From SIG440 sp045586925 (GTDB taxonomy: Bacteria > Bacillota > Clostridia > Monoglobales > Monoglobaceae): DNA of 64,000 nt. Shown here piece by piece: positions 55,119 to 63,906 of this stretch (positions within the stretch are counted from its first letter, which is position 1; every line of letters begins with the position of its first letter). The translations under genes were made by a program, and so were the position numbers. Below the pieces are notes generated by a model that was not told the origin of the DNA, made no database searches, and saw only the letters and a list, made by a program, of their open reading frames with translations. The DNA lies in the NCBI GenBank assembly GCA_045586925.1, contig JAZNBG010000036.1, forward strand, positions 3,909 to 67,908. The letters are read 5' to 3'.

Positions 55119-55203
55119 CATGTAAATATTTAGCAAAATCGGCGAAAGCCGATGACGCAAAGCAAAGAGGCTAAGGTTTTAAACTATGCCAGTCCAGCTG
55201 CAA
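55119..55203 (+). ncRNA. c-di-GMP-I (GEMM) riboswitch aptamer
   Basis: A 6-bp stem ATCGGC/GCCGAT capped by a GAAA tetraloop (55138-55153) is followed by the invariant GACGCAAAGC (55154-55163), then GGCTAAGG and CTATGCCAG, the order and sequence of the GEMM-I motif. It senses c-di-GMP. The 3' end of the aptamer (AGCTGCA) is also the 5' arm of the terminator that follows, so ligand binding probably competes with termination. That would make this an ON switch, although the direction is inferred and not shown. Confidence 0.9.
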
Positions 55204-55244
55204 TGATAAGAGTCTTTCAGGACTTTCTATTGTTGCAGCTTTTT
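55196..55244 (+). terminator. Riboswitch expression-platform terminator
   Basis: AGCTGCAA (55196-55203) pairs with TTGCAGCT (55233-55240), with a small inner AGTC/GACT stem, followed by TTTT. It overlaps the last bases of the aptamer. Confidence 0.8.
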
Positions 55245-55262
55245 GTATAACGGGAGAAGATT

Positions 55263-55955
55263 ATGAATGTTGTAACGAGAGAAGAAAAAAAGTTTTTAAT
55301 CAGCCTTGAAGAATTTCGAAATAAATCTCATTATCTTGACAGCCTTATGATACAGGACGAACATAACGGCATTGACGGATATATTATAAGGTCGCTCTAT
55401 TTTGATACTGTCTATGATGATGATTTTTTTGAAAAGCTTGAAGGTGTTGAAACAAGGCGGAAAATTCGACTTAGAATTTATGACCCCAAGCACAATTTTG
55501 CAATGCTTGAGATGAAACAAAAGCAGGGTGCATCACAGAAAAAACGCTCTCTTAGAATGACTAAAGAGGATGCAGAAGCTTTAATCAAAGGCAAATATGA
55601 AGTGCTTTTAAACTATGAGGAGGATTTCGCAAAAGAGTGCTATGGACTTATGCATTACAGGTGCTATCGCCCGAAAACTATTGTTCAGTACAACCGAAAA
55701 GCGTACATTGCAAAGGAAAACAAAATAAGAATTACATTTGACAATAACATCGTGGCGACGGAAACAAATTTTGATTTGTTTTCTGAAAATCTTGTAATGT
55801 ATCCGGTTCTGGATAAATTCAATGTTGTTTTGGAAGTGAAATTCAACGGATTTTTGCTTGATTATATCAGGCAGTTTATAAACAGCATCAATAAAAGTGA
55901 GCTGTCGGTGAGTAAATATGCACTGGCTCGGCAACAGAGCTATGCGGAAATATAA
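55263..55955 (+). CDS. VTC-domain protein (polyphosphate polymerase-like)
   Basis: 230 aa, the size of a bare VTC tunnel domain. Conserved basic/acidic strands are visible: E-E-K-K-F near the start, R-R-K-I-R-L-R-I-Y near residue 61, L-E-M-K-Q-K near residue 80, P-K-T-I-V-Q-Y-N-R near residue 139, R-I-T-F-D near residue 157 and L-E-V-K-F near residue 194. In yeast this fold polymerises phosphate from ATP inside a tunnel. The bacterial members next to DUF4956 and CotH genes have no established role that I know of. GGGAGA precedes the ATG. First gene of the riboswitch operon, 15 bases before the next. Confidence 0.88.
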   Translation: MNVVTREEKKFLISLEEFRNKSHYLDSLMIQDEHNGIDGYIIRSLYFDTVYDDDFFEKLEGVETRRKIRLRIYDPKHNFAMLEMKQKQGASQKKRSLRMTKEDAEALIKGKYEVLLNYEEDFAKECYGLMHYRCYRPKTIVQYNRKAYIAKENKIRITFDNNIVATETNFDLFSENLVMYPVLDKFNVVLEVKFNGFLLDYIRQFINSINKSELSVSKYALARQQSYAEI

Positions 55956-55970
55956 AGGAGATTTTATAAA

Positions 55971-56651
55971 ATGAGAAGTCAGATTTTTAATTTAATTAAA
56001 GACCAGTCAACACTTACGTGGGAGCAGATTGTCGCAAACATTATCGTTTCGGGGATATTGGGATTTTTAATTTTTATATCTTATATGATTTCCCACAGAG
56101 GAACAATTTATAGTAAGAAGTTTAATGTTTCGCTGGTTGTGCTTACTGTGCTTACCTCGATGGTTATGACGGTTATCGGCAACAACGTAGCTTTGTCGCT
56201 TGGTATGGTCGGTGCGCTGTCTATTGTTCGTTTCAGGACCGCCATTAAAGACTCAAGAGATACTGTTTACATATTCTGGACAATTATTGTGGGTATTTGC
56301 TGCGGCGTGGGTGACTTTGTAGTTGCAGGTATCGGAAGCGGATTTGTGTTTATTCTTCTTCTCATATTCGGTGCAATTAAGAATAACAACCGTATGCTTG
56401 TGATTATCAGGGGAGGAAGAACAAAGGAAGCACAAATTCAGGCGGTGATGTATAAATTCTTCGGGGCAAAAGCGGTGCTAAGAGTTAAAAACTCGACAGA
56501 TACATCTATTGAATTTATCTATGAAATCACACAGAAACAGCTATTACAAGCAGAAAGAAAAAACAATATTGCAATCAATGACGAAATTTATAAAGTCGGC
56601 AATATTGACTATGTAAATACAGTAATGCAAAACGACGAAATTTCAAACTGA
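55971..56651 (+). CDS. DUF4956 membrane protein
   Basis: 226 aa: three or four membrane helices (about residues 22-130), the family motif V-G-A-L-S-I-V-R-F-R-T-A-I-K-D near residue 75 followed by R-D-T-V-Y-I-F-W, and a cytosolic ~85-residue C-terminal domain. A strong AAAGGAG precedes the ATG. Genes of this family are regularly next to VTC and CotH genes, which suggests a shared complex, but no activity is established. It may anchor the VTC protein to the membrane. Confidence 0.88.
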   Translation: MRSQIFNLIKDQSTLTWEQIVANIIVSGILGFLIFISYMISHRGTIYSKKFNVSLVVLTVLTSMVMTVIGNNVALSLGMVGALSIVRFRTAIKDSRDTVYIFWTIIVGICCGVGDFVVAGIGSGFVFILLLIFGAIKNNNRMLVIIRGGRTKEAQIQAVMYKFFGAKAVLRVKNSTDTSIEFIYEITQKQLLQAERKNNIAINDEIYKVGNIDYVNTVMQNDEISN

Positions 56652-56671
56652 TTTTTTGGGAGGTGTAAGGG

Positions 56672-58144
56672 TTGAAATATAAGTTAATAGGATTATCTGC
56701 ATTAGCCCTTACGCTGTTTGCAACAATCCTTATAAGCTTTATGATGCCCGAAGATAACGGGAAGAGATACCATCAGCATATAGAGGCAGAGGATAAGGCT
56801 GTCTGCACTCATACAGATTCAGAGCTTTGTACCCATCTTCCTATTATTATAATTGATACAGACGGGAAAACAATCCCCGGTGAGCCTATTCTGGATAAAC
56901 CGGGCGGGCATACGGTTGAATACACAAAGTCCGAAACGGGTGAGGAAACAATTCCTTCAAAATTTTGGGTTATTGATAATAAGGGAGTTAATAATCACAC
57001 AAACGATTTGCCTCAGGCATCAGGCGATATAAGAATACGTATCCGCGGAAATTCTTCAAGGCATTTTGAAAAAAAGGGATATATTATAAAGCTGATAACA
57101 GAGGAGGGGCTTAATAATCCTCAAAGTGTTATGGGGATGGACTCTCATCACGAATGGGCACTTCACGGTCCGTATCTTGACAAAACCCTTTTGAGAAATT
57201 ACATCTGCTATAATCTGGCGGGTGACATTATGGAATATAGCCCGAATGTTCGTTTTTGTGAGCTTATTTTAAATGGAGAGTATCTTGGTCTTTACCTTAT
57301 GACTGAGACAATTACAGCCGGTAAAGAGGGGGCAAGACTCAGTCTTTCTGTGAATAAAAAGGATAATTCCTTTGCCGGCTATCTGTTAAGGCTCGACCGT
57401 GGAAGCAATACAGAGCTTAAAAATATTAACAATTTCAGCAAATACACATATAAAAGCGAAAACATAGTCAATATTGTGTATCCGGGAAATGATAACCTGA
57501 CCTATGAACTTGCAGATGGTATAAGCGATGATTTTTCAGAGTTTGAAAAAGCCCTTTATTCTTATGACTATGACAACAGTGAGTTTGGTTATGAAAAATA
57601 CATAGATGTAGATTCCTTTGTGGATTATTTCCTTATAAATGAATTTACAAGCAACTACGATGCAGGAAGCAAATCAACGTATGTTTATAAAGGCGTAGAC
57701 GGCAAGCTGCATATGTGCGTATGGGATTTTAACAATGCGTTTGATAACTATCAGGAAAATGAAACAAGCTACAGAATTTTCTCCCTGCAGGACGGTCTTT
57801 GGTACGATATGCTTTTTAAAGATGAAAAGTTCGTTGAAAGAGTAATAAGCAGATATCATGAGCTTGAAAGTCAAATTTTAAACGAGGAGTATTTAAATAG
57901 CTATATAGACAGTGTGATTGAATATTTAGGCCCTGCAATTGACAGAAACTTCGAAAGATGGGGGCATACCTTCCGACCTGAATGGGACAGACTTTTTGAT
58001 TTTCACAGAAATCTTCACTCCTATGATGAAGCGGTAGGTCAGCTTAAAGAGTATATAAAAGAGCGCCATAAGTGGATGAATGAAAATATAGAAACACTAA
58101 GACAGTACAGCGCAGAGTCTAAGGTTAAAAACTATAATTATTAA
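56672..58144 (+). CDS. CotH-family protein kinase, membrane-anchored
   Basis: TTG start six bases after GGGAGGTG. One N-terminal hydrophobic helix (residues ~5-25) places the rest outside the membrane. CotH motifs: I-R-I-R-G-N-S-S near residue 120, L-R-N-Y-I near residue 172, G-E-Y-L-G-L-Y near residue 203, and W-D-F-N-N-A-F-D-N-Y near residue 352 with the catalytic-type Asp. Bacillus CotH phosphorylates spore-coat proteins; this one lies in a polymer operon, so it probably phosphorylates a surface protein or sugar polymer outside the cell. Length 490 aa is normal for the group. Confidence 0.88.
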   Translation: MKYKLIGLSALALTLFATILISFMMPEDNGKRYHQHIEAEDKAVCTHTDSELCTHLPIIIIDTDGKTIPGEPILDKPGGHTVEYTKSETGEETIPSKFWVIDNKGVNNHTNDLPQASGDIRIRIRGNSSRHFEKKGYIIKLITEEGLNNPQSVMGMDSHHEWALHGPYLDKTLLRNYICYNLAGDIMEYSPNVRFCELILNGEYLGLYLMTETITAGKEGARLSLSVNKKDNSFAGYLLRLDRGSNTELKNINNFSKYTYKSENIVNIVYPGNDNLTYELADGISDDFSEFEKALYSYDYDNSEFGYEKYIDVDSFVDYFLINEFTSNYDAGSKSTYVYKGVDGKLHMCVWDFNNAFDNYQENETSYRIFSLQDGLWYDMLFKDEKFVERVISRYHELESQILNEEYLNSYIDSVIEYLGPAIDRNFERWGHTFRPEWDRLFDFHRNLHSYDEAVGQLKEYIKERHKWMNENIETLRQYSAESKVKNYNY

Positions 58145-58170
58145 AATATGACCTAAAGGAGGCGGAATAT

Positions 58171-60336
58171 ATGAAAAAATACATAATTATTGTATCTTTG
58201 ATTGTTGCTATCCTTTTTGCGTTTGACTTTGCTTACTATAGGCTGGGGTGGTATATTCCGCTGGGTGAAAAACAGCCAGAAATATTTGTAAAAACAGAGG
58301 ATGAAAATATTTTAATAAAACAAAACGGTGAATTTGCGGATTTTGAAATTAAGGGTGTTAATTTAGGCTCCTCCATTCCGGGAAAATGGTCTTCAGAGTA
58401 TGCGATAGATGAGGAAACTTATCTTGGGTGGTTTGAGCAGATTTCAAATATGGGTGCAAACACTATTCGTGTTTACGGCGTACAGGCAGAGCCGTTTTAT
58501 AAAGCGTTTTACAGGTATAACAAACAAAGTAAAGCACCTCTTTATCTTCTGCAGGGAGTTGTTGTTAATGACTATATGCAGTTTTCTCACAGGGATGCTT
58601 TTGATGATAATATCGCAGACAGTCTTGTTGATAATTGCCTGACTGTTGTTGATGTAATTCACGGCAGAAAGAAAATTCAGTTGGGTCGAAGGTCAGAATC
58701 CGCAACGGGAAGTTTTAAGCAGGATGTATCGGATTGGGTTATCGGATATATTATCGGCATTGATTGGGAACCGTCAACTGTTGCATACACCAATGAGAAA
58801 TACAGGGATGCAGAACTATCTTATAACGGAGAGTTTTTGTATGCAAAGGAGGACGCGTCGCCTTTTGAAATAATGCTTGCAAATGCAGGGGACAGGCTTG
58901 TTGAATATGAAACAAACAAATATGGTCATCAAAGACTTATCGCTTTCAATAATTATCCGTCAACTGACCCATTTACATATCCTGAGGATATTGCACGCAT
59001 TTATGGTAAGTATGCAAAAATTGATACCGCAAATATTGCTTCAACAGATAAATTTATATCAGGGCAGTTTGCTTCATATCATGTTTATCCATTTCAGACA
59101 GACCTCCTTTGGCATATAAAGGATTTTGGTGTGTTCGGGTTGAATCAGGCTGATATTTGTTATAACGATGATGGAAGTCTGAATGATTACAGAACATATT
59201 TTAATATGCTGAATGTCTGCTATGATATTCCTGTTGTTATCTCGGAATTCGGCATTTCAACGGGAAGAAATTCCGAACACGAAGCAGTTGACAGTCACGG
59301 TGTTTACAGCAAGGTTTCGGAAAAAGAACAAGGTATCGCTTTGGCACATTGCTGGGAAGACATTAAAAAATCAGGATTAAACGGAGGACTCATTTTTTCG
59401 TGGCATGATGAATGGGCTAAACGGTCACCTAATACTCTTTATGCCATAAACGAGGAAAGGTCTCCTTACTGGTCGGATTATCAGACCAACGGACAGTATT
59501 TCGGTATTCTTTCCTTTGACCCGGGAGAAGAAAAATCGGTCTGCTATGTTGATGGCGACGTGTCCGAATGGGAAGATGCTGACGCTGTAACCGATGACGG
59601 AAGCTTGTCGCTTTCGGTTAAATATGACGAAAAGTTTGTATATTTTCTTGCAAAAAAGAAAGACCTTGACTTTTCAAAGGATATTCTTTATATCCCTATT
59701 GACACAACCTTCAAAACAGGAAGCAATTACAGCAAACCCCACAATGTCAGTTTTGACAGAGAGGCAGACTTTGTGCTGGTTTTGAATGGTATCGAAAACT
59801 CAAGACTGCTGGTTCAGGAAAGATATGAAGCTCTCAGGTCTACGTATTCGCGACGAATTAATGCTGTAGACACGTACAGACAGGAGAATATCCCTGACAA
59901 AAACTCTCCTGAATTCGTGCCGATAAATACGCTTGTGGAAAAGAAGGTTATAAGTGAAAATCCTTTAGAGAGAACAGTTGATATTTTAGTCGAAACAGGA
60001 AAGCTTCTGTACGGCAATGCAAATCCTGAAAGTGCAGAGTTTAATTCTCTTGCGGATTTTTGTGTAAGCGGGGATTATATTGAAATTAAGCTTCCGTGGC
60101 AGATACTGAACTTTGCAGACCCCTCTGAAATGCTTGTTCATGATGATTATTATGATGGAAACTATGGCATTGAATATATTGATATCGACAAGATGTATGC
60201 AGGCATTGGTATGGGGAATAAAAGAATTTCACTTGGTGAAATCAGGTTAAAAGGCTGGGGTAACAGGGTGACCTATTACGAAAGACTGAAAAGCGCGTAT
60301 TATGTAATGAGGGATTTGTGGAAAGCAGGTGATTAA
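58171..60336 (+). CDS. Membrane-anchored glycoside hydrolase-like protein (GH5/GH2-type barrel)
   Basis: AAAGGAGG precedes the ATG by eight bases. Residues ~4-22 form an uncleaved membrane anchor or signal. Residues ~50-430 look like a TIM barrel: K-G-V-N-L-G near the start, M-G-A-N-T-I-R-V-Y-G, a V-I-S-E-F-G-I-S segment (candidate nucleophile Glu, about residue 358) and I-F-S-W-H-D-E-W. After about residue 445 a beta-sandwich begins with V-D-G-D-V-S-E-W, typical of CBM9-like binding domains. It may trim, transfer or bind the polymer made by the GT2 enzyme encoded two genes on, as hydrolases do in cellulose- and PNAG-type operons. Confidence 0.75.
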   Translation: MKKYIIIVSLIVAILFAFDFAYYRLGWYIPLGEKQPEIFVKTEDENILIKQNGEFADFEIKGVNLGSSIPGKWSSEYAIDEETYLGWFEQISNMGANTIRVYGVQAEPFYKAFYRYNKQSKAPLYLLQGVVVNDYMQFSHRDAFDDNIADSLVDNCLTVVDVIHGRKKIQLGRRSESATGSFKQDVSDWVIGYIIGIDWEPSTVAYTNEKYRDAELSYNGEFLYAKEDASPFEIMLANAGDRLVEYETNKYGHQRLIAFNNYPSTDPFTYPEDIARIYGKYAKIDTANIASTDKFISGQFASYHVYPFQTDLLWHIKDFGVFGLNQADICYNDDGSLNDYRTYFNMLNVCYDIPVVISEFGISTGRNSEHEAVDSHGVYSKVSEKEQGIALAHCWEDIKKSGLNGGLIFSWHDEWAKRSPNTLYAINEERSPYWSDYQTNGQYFGILSFDPGEEKSVCYVDGDVSEWEDADAVTDDGSLSLSVKYDEKFVYFLAKKKDLDFSKDILYIPIDTTFKTGSNYSKPHNVSFDREADFVLVLNGIENSRLLVQERYEALRSTYSRRINAVDTYRQENIPDKNSPEFVPINTLVEKKVISENPLERTVDILVETGKLLYGNANPESAEFNSLADFCVSGDYIEIKLPWQILNFADPSEMLVHDDYYDGNYGIEYIDIDKMYAGIGMGNKRISLGEIRLKGWGNRVTYYERLKSAYYVMRDLWKAGD

Positions 60337-60339
60337 AAA

Positions 60340-61443
60340 ATGAAAATCGAGATAATGATTTATGCCTATATTGCAATTTGCGTCAGTATGATTTTGTATA
60401 ATATAATCTATGTTTTCATTTTAAAGCACAGAGAACGTGCACTTGTTTCTGATTCCGAAAAATTGAAGGAAATATTAAATGAACAAATTGACATATTGAA
60501 AAAAGGCGAAAAGATTTCCGAAAAGCATAAAAAGTTTCTTTGCCGTGAGCTTGATAAAACCTCGGGAATTACTGCTTTTGACAAAGCACTTGAAGGAGTG
60601 TTTGAAAAAGAACCGGAATTAACCCCCAAATATCTTGTGGATACCTTCTCTGTTTTTGAAATTCTTACCCACAGATATATAAGCAAGGATACCATCAAAA
60701 TTGCGTACTTCCCATACATATTGCATAAGTACAATATTTTAAAACATCACGAAGGCGAAAGACTTACGTCGGCACTTTTTGACCTTTTGCGTTCGGCAAA
60801 TGTATATTGCCGGGAAAACACACTAAAAGCACTTTACAGTATGCAAAAACCCGATATTGTCGGAAGAGCACTTAAAGTTATAGATACAAATCTTTCGTTC
60901 CATCACCCAAAGCTTATAAGCGATGGACTTATGTTTTACAGGGGCGACAAGGAGGATTTGAAAAAAACGCTTTTTACAAATTTTAAGGATTACTCTGTGC
61001 AGATGAGGGTTAATATCTTAAATTACTTTAGATTTGCAGGCATAAAATGTGACGGCGAAATGCTTGAGTTAATAAAGAATGAGAAAGAGGACAGGGAAAT
61101 CAGATTTTCTGCTATTCGGTATTTTGAAAAATTCCCATCAGGCGATGCAGAACCCGTTATATTAAATTTAGCAGAGAATTTGGAAAATCGCACCTGGGAA
61201 TATCAGGCAATTGCAACCTCGGCACTAAAATCCTATCCGGGAGATACGACGTTCAGAATTTTAGTAAAAAACCTTTCCAGCTCAAACTGGCATGTCAGAC
61301 AAAACAGTGCCATTTCGTGTGAAAAGCTTGGTTATACATATCAGGACCTGATAAATGTGTTTGACGGAAATGACCGATATGCAAGAGAGATTATAAGGTA
61401 CCGTCTTGACAGAAAAAATGCAGAAGAGGCGGTGAAAGCATAA
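60340..61443 (+). CDS. Membrane-anchored HEAT-repeat protein
   Basis: 367 aa with one N-terminal membrane helix (residues ~5-27), a short coiled region, and then a run of helical pairs to the end that looks like HEAT/armadillo repeats (for example Y-C-R-E-N-T-L-K-A-L-Y and W-H-V-R-Q-N-S-A-I-S). No enzymatic motif. It starts three bases after the hydrolase and overlaps the next gene by one base (TAATG), so its product is made in step with the glycosyltransferase and is probably its cytosolic scaffold or regulator. Confidence 0.8.
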   Translation: MKIEIMIYAYIAICVSMILYNIIYVFILKHRERALVSDSEKLKEILNEQIDILKKGEKISEKHKKFLCRELDKTSGITAFDKALEGVFEKEPELTPKYLVDTFSVFEILTHRYISKDTIKIAYFPYILHKYNILKHHEGERLTSALFDLLRSANVYCRENTLKALYSMQKPDIVGRALKVIDTNLSFHHPKLISDGLMFYRGDKEDLKKTLFTNFKDYSVQMRVNILNYFRFAGIKCDGEMLELIKNEKEDREIRFSAIRYFEKFPSGDAEPVILNLAENLENRTWEYQAIATSALKSYPGDTTFRILVKNLSSSNWHVRQNSAISCEKLGYTYQDLINVFDGNDRYAREIIRYRLDRKNAEEAVKA

Positions 61444-62846
61444 TGGAGATGGAATTAATCAAGCAGATTTTTGATATTATCGGTGTTCTTTTTATCGTTT
61501 ACTTAATTGGCTATTCTACATTTTTGTTTTTATCGGTTGTGGTTGGCGCAACAACTCTTTATAAAAGAAAAATGCAGGACAGAATGATGAACAAGTTCAC
61601 CGAGAATTATTTTGTGCCAATAACAATAGTTACTCCTGCTTACAACGAAGAAGTTACTGTTGTGCAGACTGTAAAGTCGCTTTTAACACTTGACTATAAG
61701 CTTTATGAAATTATCGTAGTAGACGATGGTTCAAAGGATAGCACATCACAGCAGTTAATTGATGCATATAATATGCATCCGGTAAGACGACCTCTGCACA
61801 GGTCTATCGACTGTCAACCTGTTGAATTTATTTATGAGTCCCACGAACAAAAAGTGCCGCTTACACTTATCAGAAAGAAAAACGGCGGCAAGGCAGATGC
61901 ACTTAATATGGGTATCAATGCTGCGCAGTATCCGTATTTTATATGTATGGATGCGGATTCGGTTCTTCAGTATGACTCGCTCAGAAAACTAGTTGTGCCT
62001 GTTTTGGAGGAAGAAAATGTTGTGGCAGTTGGCGGAACGGTAAGACCGTGTAATGATGTGGAATTGTTTGAGGGCAAGGTTGTAAAATACAGACTTCCTA
62101 AAAATATTTTGGCTTGCATGCAGCTTCTTGAATATGACCGTTCATTTTTAGCATCAAGAATATTGTTTGACAGATTCAACGGCTCTTTAATTATTTCAGG
62201 AGCGTTTGGAATGTTCAAAAAGGAAACGGTTATTGCGGCAGGCGGATATGACCACGGCACAATGGGTGAGGATATGGAGCTTGTGGTAAAGCTTCATTCA
62301 TATTGCCTTACAAATAAAATTCCTTATTCCATCAAATACGCAACCGATGCGGTTTGCTGGACACAGGTTCCTGAAAAGCTGGGTGACCTTAAAAAACAAA
62401 GAAAACGCTGGCACCTGGGGCTTTTCCAGACAATGTGGAAGCATAAAAAGATGATGGCAAATCCGAAATACGGAGCAGTTGGTTTTATATCATATATGTA
62501 TTTTTTGCTATATGAACTGCTTTCGCCGTTTATTGAGGTTTTTGGCGTGTTTACGATGATTGCAGCATACTTTGTTGACCTTTTGAACCTGCCGTTTATG
62601 CTGCTCTTTATGCTGATTTATGCCTCATACAACTCGATACTTACCCTGACGGCATTCTTTTCAAGAATACAGACCATTGACTTAACGGTAAAACCCAGAG
62701 ATTGTTTTAAAGCAATAATGCTTTGCTTCTTTGAGGTTACAACTTTAAGGTTTATTATGGCGTTTGTTCGCCTTACAGCATTCAAAGGCTACAAAAAGAA
62801 AAAGCTGGATTGGGGACGAATCGAGCGAAAGAAAATGAATATATAA
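61443..62846 (+). CDS. Processive family 2 glycosyltransferase (polysaccharide synthase)
   Basis: 467 aa. N-terminal membrane helix (~12-36), GT-A domain with V-T-P-A-Y-N-E-E near residue 61, V-V-D-D-G-S near residue 92, M-D-A-D-S near residue 167 (DxD metal site), G-E-D-M-E-L (catalytic base region) near residue 275 and Q-R-K-R-W (the QxxRW polymer-binding motif) near residue 319. Three to four C-terminal membrane helices form the channel. This is the pattern of synthases such as PgaC, HasA and BcsA; the sugar and linkage cannot be told. No PilZ domain, so control by c-di-GMP is at the RNA level here or through the HEAT or GGDEF partner. Confidence 0.93.
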   Translation: MEMELIKQIFDIIGVLFIVYLIGYSTFLFLSVVVGATTLYKRKMQDRMMNKFTENYFVPITIVTPAYNEEVTVVQTVKSLLTLDYKLYEIIVVDDGSKDSTSQQLIDAYNMHPVRRPLHRSIDCQPVEFIYESHEQKVPLTLIRKKNGGKADALNMGINAAQYPYFICMDADSVLQYDSLRKLVVPVLEEENVVAVGGTVRPCNDVELFEGKVVKYRLPKNILACMQLLEYDRSFLASRILFDRFNGSLIISGAFGMFKKETVIAAGGYDHGTMGEDMELVVKLHSYCLTNKIPYSIKYATDAVCWTQVPEKLGDLKKQRKRWHLGLFQTMWKHKKMMANPKYGAVGFISYMYFLLYELLSPFIEVFGVFTMIAAYFVDLLNLPFMLLFMLIYASYNSILTLTAFFSRIQTIDLTVKPRDCFKAIMLCFFEVTTLRFIMAFVRLTAFKGYKKKKLDWGRIERKKMNI

Positions 62847-62868
62847 CAGAGGCGAGGTGATACAGAAA

Positions 62869-63906
62869 ATGAAAAAGTTTATATTGCTCTTGTTAACAGT
62901 GCTTGCATTTTTGGTGCAGCCTGTCTTTGCTGAGGTGATAACAACCGAGCAAACCGACGGATATGCAGACTATCTTTATATCGCAGGAAATCCTGATAAT
63001 TACCCTATAGAATATTATGATGAAGATGCAAAAGCGTATAAGGGTGTTATCCCTGATTTGCTGAGCGATATTTCCAAGCACTCAGGGCTTAATTTCGTTT
63101 ACATCAACGGAAATAAAAACGAACGATTTGAAATGGGCGAAAATCTTCAGGCGGATATTATTTCATCGGCAGACGCAATTACTCCCTATGGAAAGGAATA
63201 TCTTGAACTGATTACTTATGAAAAAAACGGAAAAACCACAAAATCGGGTCTTGTTTTTACAACAATTGCAGACGATGCTGAAATTTTTGCAATTAAAGCT
63301 GCAGCAAAAAAAATATCCGAGACACGTAAAAACGGTATATACCTGTCTTATGCCGCGCAAGCTTCAAAAACAAGCTATAAATGGCTTATAGGCACATTGA
63401 TGTTGGCGTTTATCCTTCTCGCTTTTGTTGTGTTTTTGTTTTTACGAATCAGGAGAATACGAAAAGAAAACGAAGTTGACAAAATGACAGATGCAGAAAC
63501 CGGAATGGGAAATCTGCAGTTTTTCAAATACCATTTCAGGTATACCATAGGTGATATTTCAAGAAATCTGTATCACATTGCATATATTATTTTAGACAGC
63601 AGTTACCTTCGTTCTTACCATGGCGACAGCTCGTTTGATGAGGTTTTAAAATATACAGCATCTGTCCTGTCAGAAAACACGGGCGACAGAGAAATAGCTG
63701 CACGAATTACGGAAAACGGCTTTGCCCTTGCGTATCAGTCTACAAATGACGAAGACGCAAAAAAAAGACTTAAAGAAGTTATGGATAAACTTAACAGCTT
63801 TGAGGGAGTGAAGGATAAAAGTAACAAGCTTGTTTTCCACGCAGCAGCGTATCATCTTGCACAGGCAGACAGAAATTGCGAAATATTGTTGTTTAATTTA
63901 AGATAG
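62869..63906 (+). CDS. Secreted-sensor/membrane protein with degenerate GGDEF domain, ends at a suspicious TAG
   Basis: I choose ATG 62869, nine bases after GAGGTG, over GTG 62857. Signal peptide 1-22, a periplasmic-binding-like sensor domain (~30-165), a membrane helix (~176-198), then a GGDEF-type fold in which the signature is lost (T-E-N-G-F), so it should not make c-di-GMP. It may bind GTP or c-di-GMP or act as a scaffold. The frame stops at TAG 63904-63906, but the same frame is open for all 94 remaining bases and reads G-T-D-K-Q-I-M-Y-C-D-V-H, in the style of GGDEF-EAL linkers. A longer protein, perhaps with an EAL domain beyond the window, may have been cut. Confidence 0.78.
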   Translation: MKKFILLLLTVLAFLVQPVFAEVITTEQTDGYADYLYIAGNPDNYPIEYYDEDAKAYKGVIPDLLSDISKHSGLNFVYINGNKNERFEMGENLQADIISSADAITPYGKEYLELITYEKNGKTTKSGLVFTTIADDAEIFAIKAAAKKISETRKNGIYLSYAAQASKTSYKWLIGTLMLAFILLAFVVFLFLRIRRIRKENEVDKMTDAETGMGNLQFFKYHFRYTIGDISRNLYHIAYIILDSSYLRSYHGDSSFDEVLKYTASVLSENTGDREIAARITENGFALAYQSTNDEDAKKRLKEVMDKLNSFEGVKDKSNKLVFHAAAYHLAQADRNCEILLFNLR

